DNA from: a bacterium
GTDB taxonomy: Bacteria; Zhuqueibacterota; QNDG01; DSAB01
NCBI GenBank assembly: GCA_016931965.1
Contig: JAFGDT010000018.1
Span: 1 to 64,000 of the forward strand
Length of the DNA: 64,000 nucleotides
Reading direction: 5' to 3'
In this document: positions 8,055 through 16,761 of the stretch, in pieces
Layout of the letters: every line of letters starts with the position of its first letter
How positions within the stretch are numbered: the stretch's first letter is position 1
The notes under the pieces: model-generated
What the model was told of the DNA's origin: nothing
The model's input: the letters and a program-made list of their open reading frames with translations, nothing else
Database searches by the model: none
Translations under genes and position numbers: made by a program

Positions 8055-10151
8055 TTATGTTGATTGTACAACTTTTTCTATTCGTTTTTGATTCAATATT
8101 TGATCTTCCTCTTTATAGATCTGGATCATTTTAATCGTGTCAACAATCAGGATAATACTCCCATCTCCAAGAATAGCTGCTCCCGATAATCCCTGTATCG
8201 ATTTATAGTTGTTTTCCAGGGATTTCAGAACGATTTCCTGTTTTCCCAGTATCTCGTTTACAATCAGACCGATTTCCTTATCCTTGTAAGAAATGATAAT
8301 AATGGGGATCAAGCCATGCTTGTATTTGGGCAATGGACTGTGCTGGTTCGAAAGGGCGTCGTTTAATCCAACCACCGGGATGATTTTATCACCCAAATTG
8401 ATTGCATGGACACATTCCCGGTTTTCAATATCCTTTTCGGGTATTTTAATGGTTTCCTGAATATCATTCACAGGAATGCCGTATCTGTGACCGTTGGATT
8501 CTACCACAATGACAGTCATGATCGATAAAGTCAAAGGCAGGATGATCAGGAATTCTGTTCCTTGACCGGTGGATGTCTCCACATGCACAGTACCTTTTAA
8601 ATATTTTACCGCATTGTTCACCACATCCAGACCAATACCCCGTCCGGATAGGGAGTTCACTTTATTTGATGTGCTGAATCCCGGTTGAAACAATATGCTT
8701 AACAGTTCATTCTCTGTGATCGTGTTTGCCGTATTGCGGCTGATAATTCCCTTTTGTATAGCTTTGTTTTTCAATTTTTCAATGTTGATTCCCTGTCCGT
8801 TGTCTTTCACAGTAATCAGGATGTGGTTGCCGGATTGTTCTGCGATCAGTTCGATGCGGGCTCTGGGAGGTTTATTCTTCTGGATGCGCTCTTCCGGTGG
8901 TTCAATACCGTGGTCCACTGCATTCCGAATCAGGTGGGTGAGTGGGTCGTGAAGGATATCTATGACTTTTTTATCGACTTCTGTCTCTCTGCCTTTTATG
9001 ATCAAATCAATTTCCTTTTTTTCTTTTTTTGAAAGATCACGGACAATACGACCATACTGATTGAATATGGTGTCCACAGGCAGCATTCGTGTTTTTAATA
9101 CCCCTTTCTGAAGATCTGCAGATATTCTGATGAGCTTATCATTGAGTATGTTTATTTCATAGATTAAGGGATCATTCCTGATTTGGTCGTTCAAGCGTTT
9201 TTCAAGGAATTTGAGGCTTGAATTGGCGACTACCAGTTCACCGACAAGATGCATAAGCTCGTCCAGTTTCTTTATGGAAACACGAATGCTGTTTTCCATG
9301 TTGATTCTTTTTCCGGATACCTTTGTACCCGATTTTTGGATTTGATCCAATATGACATTGGATTTGGCCAAAGTGTGTTTGACATGGTGTTTAATGGGAG
9401 AATCGAGATATTCTATTGGATCAATCCGGACCCTTTTCACAAGGTCGGTGGTTATTGCTTTTTCTATATCTACAGGTTTTCGACGGGATGTTAAAACCAC
9501 GGAAAAATGGCCTGCAAATTGGTTGGATTGGAAATGAGATTTGTCTGGGATGATGCGTATAATTTTTCCTGTGTTCATCATATGATTCAGAATAAGTTCG
9601 GCGCGAAGCCATTTTATAGGTTCTTCGGAATCGATTTGTACATGAACCAGAAAAAGTTTATTTTTATCTTTTTTGATCAACTTTTTTTCCTTGCTGGATA
9701 GGGTGAACATGTCTCCTTGAATCCATTCTCTGGCTCTAGCGGACGAATCGTTTTTTCCCGTTACTTCTTTTTTGTATAATGTGTTGATGCGATTTTTCAG
9801 GGGTGTAAAATCAACTTCTGTTTCACGTCCATCCCATGCCAGTTCTGTACAGGATTTCATTTGATCGAAAACAATGAACAGAATATCAATGATATCGCCG
9901 TTACATTTTATGGAACCGCTTCTGAATTGTTGAATGAGATCTTCTGCATCATGGGCAAATTCACTTAACCCATCCATGCCCACAGCAGCTGCTGAACTTT
10001 TTAGAGTATGCATGATACGAAATAAGTTGTCGACGAGATGGCGATCAGATGGATTTTTTTCAAATGCGATTAAATCGCTGTTTAAAGTTTCGAGATATTC
10101 TTTTGCTTCTTCAAGAAAATGAATCTTATATTCACCAAAGATATCATGCAT
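8055..10151 (-). CDS. cheA: Chemotaxis histidine kinase CheA
   Basis: A 698-residue CheA. The Hpt domain is first, with the phosphorylated His48 in RIMHTLKSSAAAVGM. A linker region of about 150 residues follows, then the dimerisation helices (KKLDELMHLVGELVVA), the ATPase domain with N box HLIRNAVDHGIEPPEER, G boxes DNGQGI and GRGIGLDVV, and a C-terminal CheW-like domain. It couples receptor state to phosphorylation of CheY and CheB. The ATG at 10151 is chosen because GAGG lies 7 bases before it; a TTG two codons earlier is less likely. It begins 9 bases after cheR ends. Confidence 0.94.
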   Translation of the reverse strand: MHDIFGEYKIHFLEEAKEYLETLNSDLIAFEKNPSDRHLVDNLFRIMHTLKSSAAAVGMDGLSEFAHDAEDLIQQFRSGSIKCNGDIIDILFIVFDQMKSCTELAWDGRETEVDFTPLKNRINTLYKKEVTGKNDSSARAREWIQGDMFTLSSKEKKLIKKDKNKLFLVHVQIDSEEPIKWLRAELILNHMMNTGKIIRIIPDKSHFQSNQFAGHFSVVLTSRRKPVDIEKAITTDLVKRVRIDPIEYLDSPIKHHVKHTLAKSNVILDQIQKSGTKVSGKRINMENSIRVSIKKLDELMHLVGELVVANSSLKFLEKRLNDQIRNDPLIYEINILNDKLIRISADLQKGVLKTRMLPVDTIFNQYGRIVRDLSKKEKKEIDLIIKGRETEVDKKVIDILHDPLTHLIRNAVDHGIEPPEERIQKNKPPRARIELIAEQSGNHILITVKDNGQGINIEKLKNKAIQKGIISRNTANTITENELLSILFQPGFSTSNKVNSLSGRGIGLDVVNNAVKYLKGTVHVETSTGQGTEFLIILPLTLSIMTVIVVESNGHRYGIPVNDIQETIKIPEKDIENRECVHAINLGDKIIPVVGLNDALSNQHSPLPKYKHGLIPIIIISYKDKEIGLIVNEILGKQEIVLKSLENNYKSIQGLSGAAILGDGSIILIVDTIKMIQIYKEEDQILNQKRIEKVVQST

Positions 10152-10160
10152 ATTCAAGCC

Positions 10161-11012
10161 TCATGTCTCCAGTCGACGATAGATAGTTGGTTTGATGTAC
10201 ATAAAATGCAATTTTTGATCGAACAAACTTTCGGCAAAGCCGATAATGAGAAACCCTTTGGCTCTGAGATGTGGTAATATTTTTTGAAGGGCCATTTCCT
10301 TGCTTTTTTTGTCAAAGTAAATAAAAACATTGCGGCATATGATGACGTCAAATAGGCCTTGGTGGAAAGTGTCGAGAATATTATGCCGATAAAAATGGAC
10401 CCGTTTTTTAATCTTCTCTATAATATGATACTGTTCGTTTTTCGAATTTTGATAAAAATATTTGTTTTGGTCATATTCCGGCATTTGCTGTAATGCATAG
10501 GGACTGTAAATTCCGGCTTTGGCGTGATCAATCATGGTTTTATTGATATCGGATGCAATGATTTCAATTTGATCCAGTTCTTTCTGATTGAACTTTTTAT
10601 CCAATGAAATAGCAATGGAGTAGGGTTCTTCACCCGATGAACATCCGGCACTCCAGATTCTTATTTTTTGATTTGGTTTGTTTTGATTTCTGAGTTGGGG
10701 TAAGAGGTACTCTATCAAATATTCAATTTGCTCATTGTGTCTGAAAAAGAAGGTTTCATTGGTGGTCAGGCAATTGATGCACTCTGATAATTCGTGCCGA
10801 CCAGACGGTTCTTTGGTGACATAGTCGTAATATCTCTTGTAACTCCTGAAACCCAGTGTATTGAGTCTATTACGAAGGCGGTTTGCCACCATTGTTTTTT
10901 TATGGTCGTTGAGAAAAATTCCGGTCTGGTGGTAAATCAATTGCTTAATTAACTGGAATTCACTGTCGTTTACCGATTTCATCATATATTTGTTTAAGGG
11001 TGTCAAATCCAT
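10161..11012 (-). CDS. cheR: Chemotaxis protein methyltransferase CheR
   Basis: 283 residues with the CheR N-terminal helical domain (LIKQLIYHQTGIFL, KYMMKSVNDSEF) and a SAM-binding domain: GCSSGEEPYSIAI is motif I, IEIIASDINKTMI follows, and DVIICRNVFIYFD is the later catalytic-domain motif. It methylates receptor glutamates using S-adenosylmethionine. It lies between mcp and cheA. The ending FAESLF...YRRLE is the usual CheR C-terminus, so the protein is full length. Confidence 0.93.
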   Translation of the reverse strand: MDLTPLNKYMMKSVNDSEFQLIKQLIYHQTGIFLNDHKKTMVANRLRNRLNTLGFRSYKRYYDYVTKEPSGRHELSECINCLTTNETFFFRHNEQIEYLIEYLLPQLRNQNKPNQKIRIWSAGCSSGEEPYSIAISLDKKFNQKELDQIEIIASDINKTMIDHAKAGIYSPYALQQMPEYDQNKYFYQNSKNEQYHIIEKIKKRVHFYRHNILDTFHQGLFDVIICRNVFIYFDKKSKEMALQKILPHLRAKGFLIIGFAESLFDQKLHFMYIKPTIYRRLET

Positions 11013-11074
11013 TTTATAATTCCCGTTGAATTAGGATGACTGTTGCTCTAAATTCATGTCAGTCTGGTAGTCTT

Positions 11075-12634
11075 TCATTGTTCTATCAGTTTGAATTGTC
11101 CGACGATTTCTCCCAATAATCTGGCCTGGGTATCAAGCTCATTGGCTACAGAAGCCACTACCTCTGTATTGACTGCAGATTGTTTTACCACCGTACTTAT
11201 CGATTCCACACTGCTGGAAATCTCTTCTGCCCCTGCGCTTTGCTCTTCAGAGGCGGCTGCAATTTGTTGAATCATATCCATAGCATTGGCAACAGTGAGT
11301 ACAATTTCTTCCAGGACCTTTTCTGAGTTTTCTGCTGTATCTCTTCCATTTTGTACATTGGTGTTTGCTTCGTCCATAGATTCTGCCGCCATTTTTGTAT
11401 CACTTTGGATGGATTCAATCGTTTTAGCGATCTGTTTGGTCGCATCTGTCGTACGCTCAGCAAGTTTTCTTACTTCATCTGCAACGACTGCGAATCCGGA
11501 TCCCTGCTCACCAGCTCTGGCCGCTTCAACGGCAGCATTCAGAGCAAGTAGATTGGTTTGATCAGCGATTTTATCGATCACCTGGATAATGTCACCGATC
11601 TGATCTGCTCGATGGGTCAATGACTTTATGATTTCCCGCAATTTCCCGGTTGACTGAACAATTTTCTCCATGCTGTTTCGTGTCTGCTGCATGGCTTCTG
11701 AACCTTTTTTGGCTCTGGCTGTTGCTTCTTCACTTATTCTTGCTGTTTGGCCGGCATTTTGGGCATTTTGTGCAATGGAAGCGGTCATTTCCTGTATGCT
11801 GGAGGAGACCTCGGATGTTTGACAGGTTTGTTCTTCGGCACCAGAAGCGAGCTCGGCAGAAGCTGTTGAAATTTTTACAACTCCCCGAGTCACCTGTTCT
11901 GTATTTACTTTGACTTTCATGATCAGATCATGGAGTTTATCTATAAAAGCATTAACCCATTGATTGAGTTTACCAACCTCATCCTGAGATTCTGCAGGCA
12001 ATCTTTTGGTCAAATCTCCTGTACCCTGGGCAATATCTTTCATGAGCACAATGGCATTTTCAATCCCTTTGGTTACACTTTTGGCCAAAAAGATTCCGCC
12101 GGTTAAGGTTCCTGCAAATATGCAAAAAGCGATGATCAACATAAGAATAAAAAGCTGGCTGGATTTTTTATTCATCAGTTCCTTAGAGAATTCGATGCCA
12201 ATAAAACCAAGCGTATTTTGATCCATGTCCTTCATGGGCATCCATGACTGCACATAATCTGAACCATTTTCGATTTCTAATTCGTCACTTGCATACAGAG
12301 GCTTTTGTCTTTCTTCGTATAATGATTCCACATATTCGCCGTTCTCATCGTATATCATTACGTTTAGGATGGTCTGATTATCGGTTGACCCCAGATTTTT
12401 GATTAAATCGAGTGTTTGATTCAGTGTGGCCCCGTCATCCAAAATTCTGGTCTGCATACCCAAGGCGAGATTTTCAGACAACAGACTGGTAATAAATTCT
12501 ATATCATTGATTAAAATGTCTGATCCCAGTTTTCGGGCTTGATTGGGTGTGTAGGCCAATAAAACACAAAACAAAAATGCAATCCCTGTAATCAACAGGA
12601 TGATTCGGTTTTTAATGGAAAGTTTGTTCAGCAT
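11075..12634 (-). CDS. Methyl-accepting chemotaxis protein
   Basis: A 519-residue transmembrane receptor. TM1 ([18 protein letters not shown]) is near residues 10-28. A periplasmic sensing region of about 130 residues follows, then TM2 ([17 protein letters not shown]), a HAMP domain ([11 protein letters not shown]) and a long cytoplasmic signalling coiled coil with the hairpin tip containing [19 protein letters not shown]-type sequence (here [13 protein letters not shown]). There is no C-terminal CheR-docking pentapeptide. GGAG lies 6 bases before the chosen ATG at 12634. It is the only receptor in the operon, so it probably reports to the CheA encoded here; the ligand is unknown. Confidence 0.92.
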   Translation of the reverse strand: MLNKLSIKNRIILLITGIAFLFCVLLAYTPNQARKLGSDILINDIEFITSLLSENLALGMQTRILDDGATLNQTLDLIKNLGSTDNQTILNVMIYDENGEYVESLYEERQKPLYASDELEIENGSDYVQSWMPMKDMDQNTLGFIGIEFSKELMNKKSSQLFILMLIIAFCIFAGTLTGGIFLAKSVTKGIENAIVLMKDIAQGTGDLTKRLPAESQDEVGKLNQWVNAFIDKLHDLIMKVKVNTEQVTRGVVKISTASAELASGAEEQTCQTSEVSSSIQEMTASIAQNAQNAGQTARISEEATARAKKGSEAMQQTRNSMEKIVQSTGKLREIIKSLTHRADQIGDIIQVIDKIADQTNLLALNAAVEAARAGEQGSGFAVVADEVRKLAERTTDATKQIAKTIESIQSDTKMAAESMDEANTNVQNGRDTAENSEKVLEEIVLTVANAMDMIQQIAAASEEQSAGAEEISSSVESISTVVKQSAVNTEVVASVANELDTQARLLGEIVGQFKLIEQ

Positions 12635-12649
12635 AACATGCTCCATTCT

Positions 12650-13360
12650 TTATTTCTTTGATTTTGATATGCGTTCTGATTGAACCGATACATTTCGGTT
12701 CCTGCTTTTTGGTGATTTTTTCGATCTCTCTTTTTTAGGTTTATTCACTTCATTTTTTAGAGTATTTAATCGGGGCATTGCTTCTTTATTCTCTTTTTTT
12801 GTTACTTCTTCCTGAAATGCCTTTTTCATTTTTTGAAGGTCTTCCAATTGAAGCACTTCCTCATCGGTCAATATTTTTTCAATATCAATCAGGATAATCA
12901 GGGATTGATCTGCTTTGCTCATACCAAGAACATAATCCTGAATTTTGCCCATGCCAAGATCGGGGGGCAGTTCAAACTGATCTTCTCTCATCCGAAACAC
13001 GCGTTTGACGCGGTCGACAATCATTCCGATGAATTTGTCAGCAATGGAGAATACAATGATGCGTGTTTTATCGTCCATTTCAATTTGATTGAGTCCAAAT
13101 TTCTTGCGAAGGTTAATCACCGGGATTAGATTGCCACGTAGATTGATTATACCAGCCACTGTTTCGGGTGTTTGAGGAAGATGGGCAATGTACTGCAGGG
13201 GAACAATTTCTTTGACTTTCAGAATATCTACGCCGAATTCTTCATGCCCCAGTTTAAAACAGATAAGCTGTAACATGGTATGGTAATGTTCTTGTGATTC
13301 ATACATATTGGGATCCTTTGGTTTATCAGATTGTATCGATCTGTAATTTCTAAATGGCAT
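12650..13360 (-). CDS. cheW: CheW-type coupling protein with basic tail
   Basis: 236 residues from the ATG at 13360, which has GAGGAAA 10 bases upstream. The CheW fold spans about residues 30-175 (LQLICFKLGHEEFGVDILKVKEI, TPETVAGIINLRGNLIPVINLR, GMIVDRVKRVFRM). After it come about 60 Lys/Arg/Ser-rich residues ending in ERISKSKK, which are unlike classical CheW and probably unstructured. It links receptor to CheA. The start overlaps by 11 bases the end of a small upstream gene, suggesting coupled translation. The stop lies 15 bases before the mcp ATG. Confidence 0.88.
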   Translation of the reverse strand: MPFRNYRSIQSDKPKDPNMYESQEHYHTMLQLICFKLGHEEFGVDILKVKEIVPLQYIAHLPQTPETVAGIINLRGNLIPVINLRKKFGLNQIEMDDKTRIIVFSIADKFIGMIVDRVKRVFRMREDQFELPPDLGMGKIQDYVLGMSKADQSLIILIDIEKILTDEEVLQLEDLQKMKKAFQEEVTKKENKEAMPRLNTLKNEVNKPKKERSKKSPKSRNRNVSVQSERISKSKK

Positions 13361-13646
13361 CTTCTGTGTTTCCTCGTATTGAATTGACAGACAGGCTGTT
13401 AATGCTTTCAATATTCAAGATCGACACTCCGTTTATATTTTTAAAATCTTGATATTGCCCATTGGCCACAGCAGACAATCTGAACAGTCGTTTTCTCTGG
13501 GTTCGTTTTTTATTGCTGGTTGTGACAGCTTTATGCGATGATTCCGAATAACAGAAAGGTGAAGGATGTTGGATTTTCATCGGATTGCGAACAATAATTT
13601 CTGGGGAGTCAATCCGTTCGCATTTTTGATTTGGAAGAAGTCTCAT
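13350..13646 (-). CDS. Small hypothetical protein, first gene of the che operon
   Basis: A 98-residue frame with AAAGG about 8 bases before its ATG. Its last codons overlap the cheW start (ATG inside ...GAAGATGCC). It has no signal peptide or membrane segment. The middle is basic (NKKRTQRKRLFRL) and the C-terminal third is Ser/Asn/Ile-rich. I do not recognise a family. The ribosome-binding site and overlap with cheW argue for a real, coupled gene; the odd composition argues against. No promoter could be assigned with confidence. Confidence 0.42.
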   Translation of the reverse strand: MRLLPNQKCERIDSPEIIVRNPMKIQHPSPFCYSESSHKAVTTSNKKRTQRKRLFRLSAVANGQYQDFKNINGVSILNIESINSLSVNSIRGNTEDAI

Positions 13647-13660
13647 AACATACCTTTCAC

Positions 13661-14133
13661 TTTGATACCCGAATATTCAGATTTCACTGTCGTGAAGTAG
13701 GCATCCTTTTTAGTTGTCACTTGCTCAACTATCATGCCATCAAAACAAATATGTTATTTATGTAATATATATGAATTATTTTTAAATAAATTGTCGTTAA
13801 TATATTTTTGCTAATGGTTTAATAATAAGTAGCTTAGGACTAAAAATAGAGGTCCATATGGTTTGAATTTAATTGTAGATGAAACCATCTATTTTGCAGA
13901 GTCGACTTACAAATTGAAATTTCCTCTGTACGAAGAAAATGAAACATGGATATTGGGGAAGGATTTAAGCTACAGGAAATGTTCTGATCATGGATACGGT
14001 CAATTTCAAGTTCGATTGGCTTTTCGTATCTGTCGGGTTAATCGGGCCATTGGGGATTTGTTTTGGAAGAATTTTTTTTAAGTATGTTGATTGAATCCGT
14101 CGGGTGAGAATGCAAACTGCTTTGTCAATCCAA
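13661..14133. other. Gene-poor AT-rich region with possible coding remnants
   Basis: About 470 bp upstream of the che operon. The first 200 bp are very AT-rich and probably hold the operon promoter, but no clear -35/-10 pair was found. A plus-strand stretch near 13991-14092 can be read as a 33-residue hydrophobic piece (DWLFVSVGLIGPLGICFG), which might be a membrane-protein remnant. Nothing here is intact enough to call a gene. Confidence 0.4.
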
Positions 14134-14611
14134 TCAATTGGGATGAATGTCTGGTGTGAGTCTCCGTTTTAATTTCATGTTTCTTTGAGGGTGGATCAGC
14201 AGAATGCTTCCTGTGATGAGTGTAATCCCGGTCAACCACTGGAGCATAGTCAACCTTTCATGGAAAATGAAAAACGAGAACAGGGAAGTGATAAATGCTC
14301 CTACCAGATTTGTTCTGGTACGGATCGCCACACCGAGATGCTTGAACGCAAAGTAGAAAAGAAAATGGAAGAGTGCTATACCTCGAAAACTGGAAACATG
14401 GGTAAGTCGAAAATACAATTGTCGGCAACTGGAGAGCCTGCTCTGGATGGACGAAGCCCAAAACACTTCTGATCAAGTCAATCAATATGAAAGAAGCAGC
14501 TCTACCGAAAGATGTCCCGGAGTCAACATGATGTAAACTTAGCCGTATAAGCACCTCGTGACTGACCATGTAGATACTGCAGAAAAGGCAAAAAAAGAAT
14601 TTGGATTTCAA
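14134..14611 (-). pseudogene. Decayed EamA/DMT-family transporter
   Basis: Two minus-strand frames together give parts of an EamA (drug/metabolite transporter) protein. The C-terminal piece reads AIRTRTNLVGAFITSLFSFF, then FHERLTMLQWLTGITLITGS, which is the classic last two helices with the family Glu. The upstream piece (YMVSHEVLIRLSLHHVD) lies in another frame. The length is far below the usual 290 residues and a frameshift is needed, so it is a pseudogene. Its 5' end overlaps, in antisense, the duplicated epimerase tail, so the truncation and the duplication share a breakpoint near 14580. Confidence 0.6.
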
Positions 14612-14711
14612 CCCTCTGTCGGGCTCATCGAAGGGGCTGGAGATGACTTACCAATGGTATATTGAGACTCAGTGGCTGTAATTTTCCCCATGTTGGTTTT
14701 TAAAGAATCAC
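14581..14711 (+). repeat. 131-bp direct repeat, right copy (broken epimerase 3' end)
   Basis: This copy matches 1462-1592 with scattered substitutions, nearly all of third-position type, and one extra G (GGGGCTGG instead of GGGCTGG) that breaks the frame. Similarity stops abruptly on the left at 14581 and fades at the stop codon of the GH97 gene on the right. It is a non-functional fragment of an epimerase gene, older than a fresh duplication to judge from the substitutions. Confidence 0.85.
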
Positions 14712-14712
14712 C

Positions 14713-16677
14713 CTATTTTTTCACAATCCGAGCAGCCCAACCACCTCCCTGGGCTAATTCGATTTGAACATGCTGATTCCTTGATACTGTGGAAATCGTT
14801 CTTTTGTAATCACTGGCGTATGAATCGGCATTGACGCCATCCTGATAGCTTTCCACGGTATATTCATCAGAGTCTAAAAAAGAAAAATCGATGTCGAACG
14901 CTCGTGCGTTTTCGTCGGTCATGACACCCACATACCAGTCGTCACCATTTCTTCGGGCGACAGCGATATAATCTTCGACTTTCGCATACAGTGCAACGGT
15001 TTCATCCCACACGGTCGGCACCTTTTCCAAAAATGCCATACACTCCGGTTCCCTGAGATAATTGGAGGGACTGTCCGCAAGCATCTGCAGCGGACTTTCA
15101 AAAACCACATACATGGCCAGCTGGTGACACCGGGTTCCCATGCTCATCGGTCTGGCATTGATGGGTCGGTAGTTGCGCCTCTGTGCATTGTTCATCGCGC
15201 CCGGCGTATAGTCCATCGGTCCGGCAACCATTCTGATAAAGGGAATTGTCACCTCGTGACCGGGGACAAAAAGGTTCGACCATTTGCAATGTTCCAGTCC
15301 TCTGACGCCTTCCCTTGTCAATACATTCGGATAGGCTCTCCGTAAACCAGAAGGCTTATAGCTCCCATGGAAATCGACCAACAGTTTCCTTTTTGCAGCT
15401 TCGCGGGCAATTTTCCAGTAGTAATTGACCATCCATTGATCGTCTCTCTGCATAAAATCGACTTTAATCCCTTTTACTCCCCATTCCTCAAATTGATCAA
15501 GGGCCATTTCCAGTTGGTCCTCCAGTGTTTTCCAGACAACCCAGAGAATAATGCCCACATTTTTTTCTTTACCATAAGCCAGCAGTGTCTCCATGTCGAT
15601 ATCGGGATTGATTGACATCAGATCGCCCAGCTCGTACCATCCTTCGTCGAGAATAATGTATTCGATTCCATATTTTGAAGCGAAATCAATGTAATATTTG
15701 TACGTTTCCGTATTGATTCCCGCTTTAAAATCAACGCCATAGAGATTGAGTGCATTCCACCAGTCCCAGGCTACTTTTCCCGGTTTTATCCAGGAAGTAT
15801 CTTCCAGTTGAAGGGGTTTTGAAAGCATAAATACCATCTGATTCAAAATCAGGTCCGCATCGGTTTCACCGATAGCCATGACTCTCCATGGGTAGGTGCG
15901 CGACCCTTGCGTCTCGGCGATAAAATCAGCAACCTTAGAGATCCTGACATTTCTGTCATTCTGTTGCTCTTCCTCCAGGGCCACACCCGGTAAGATGCCG
16001 GAAAATGTATGGTTCTCGTTGGCCTTGAGCCATAAACCCGGATAATCTTCCAGATCCGCTTCCGTGATTAATACATGGTTTCCGCTGTGTGTATTGACCA
16101 GAACAGGCAAACTGCAAAAGCTGCCTGGTGTCATGTCACCGAATGTCAGCTTTTCATACAACCTCTCATTGTGAGACATGAAACTTTCTTCCTCAGGGAA
16201 AAAAGCTGTGTCGTTCAATGCAAAGTTGAACGTGACTTCTTCAGATGCAATTTTTATGCGATTATCAAAATGGGTTTCAAATCGATAGGCAACACCCTCA
16301 TTATAGGCTCTGAATACGAGATTGAAATTACTTTTGAATATCAGCCGCAATTCATTGCATCGTTCCACAATCGTTTCACTCTTCTGTTTGACAACAGGGA
16401 CAATGACACGATTGATTTCTTCTCGTTGCATGTCGGTCACGACGGCGTTTTCACCGAGAACAGTGGTTTCTCTCAGATTGAGAGAAATGGATGACGGTGA
16501 AATGAGTTCATTTCCATTGAGGGTTACTGAAAACTGTATTTTTTGATTGTTCTCAATCTTCACCTCAATACGGTTGTTCGGAGATGAGAGACTGTACTCA
16601 TCTGCATATCCATTCAGATGAATGGAAAAAACCGTTATGATCAAGAATGTTTTAAGAATAGATGTTATATTATTCAT
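14713..16677 (-). CDS. Glycoside hydrolase family 97, retaining type
   Basis: 654 residues with a signal peptide (LKTFLIITVFSIHLNGYA). An N-terminal beta-sandwich occupies about residues 25-290, a TIM barrel 300-560 (KVAWDWWNALNLYG, YIILDEGWYELGDL) and a C-terminal sheet domain the rest. The barrel has GVKGIKVDFM, so Asp407 is the likely nucleophile as in retaining alpha-galactosidase-type GH97; inverting SusB-type enzymes lack it. The acid/base Glu should lie in TREGVRGLE (454-462). It would cleave alpha-linked sugars in the periplasm, calcium-dependent in known members. The start at 16677 has GGAGG upstream. It is followed upstream by a sugar symporter gene. Confidence 0.88.
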   Translation of the reverse strand: MNNITSILKTFLIITVFSIHLNGYADEYSLSSPNNRIEVKIENNQKIQFSVTLNGNELISPSSISLNLRETTVLGENAVVTDMQREEINRVIVPVVKQKSETIVERCNELRLIFKSNFNLVFRAYNEGVAYRFETHFDNRIKIASEEVTFNFALNDTAFFPEEESFMSHNERLYEKLTFGDMTPGSFCSLPVLVNTHSGNHVLITEADLEDYPGLWLKANENHTFSGILPGVALEEEQQNDRNVRISKVADFIAETQGSRTYPWRVMAIGETDADLILNQMVFMLSKPLQLEDTSWIKPGKVAWDWWNALNLYGVDFKAGINTETYKYYIDFASKYGIEYIILDEGWYELGDLMSINPDIDMETLLAYGKEKNVGIILWVVWKTLEDQLEMALDQFEEWGVKGIKVDFMQRDDQWMVNYYWKIAREAAKRKLLVDFHGSYKPSGLRRAYPNVLTREGVRGLEHCKWSNLFVPGHEVTIPFIRMVAGPMDYTPGAMNNAQRRNYRPINARPMSMGTRCHQLAMYVVFESPLQMLADSPSNYLREPECMAFLEKVPTVWDETVALYAKVEDYIAVARRNGDDWYVGVMTDENARAFDIDFSFLDSDEYTVESYQDGVNADSYASDYKRTISTVSRNQHVQIELAQGGGWAARIVKK

Positions 16678-16761
16678 CGGTCTTTTCTCCTCCATCGATC
16701 TGTTCAGAGAATAGAAGTATCATTTTAAATCACCATATGCCTCTATGCTGAGCAGCTTATT

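Noticed and set aside
13700-13760. Sigma-54-like promoter on minus before the che operon (TGGCAT, 5 bases, TTGAG)
   Set aside because: The -12 GC is replaced by GA, so the key element is missing. One near match in an AT-rich region is not enough.
13863-14081. A 72-residue plus-strand frame starting with TTG
   Set aside because: No ribosome-binding site or family match; it lies in decayed sequence and may include a remnant in another frame.
14185-14472. A 95-residue plus-strand frame
   Set aside because: It is antisense to recognisable transporter remnants and has an unusual composition.
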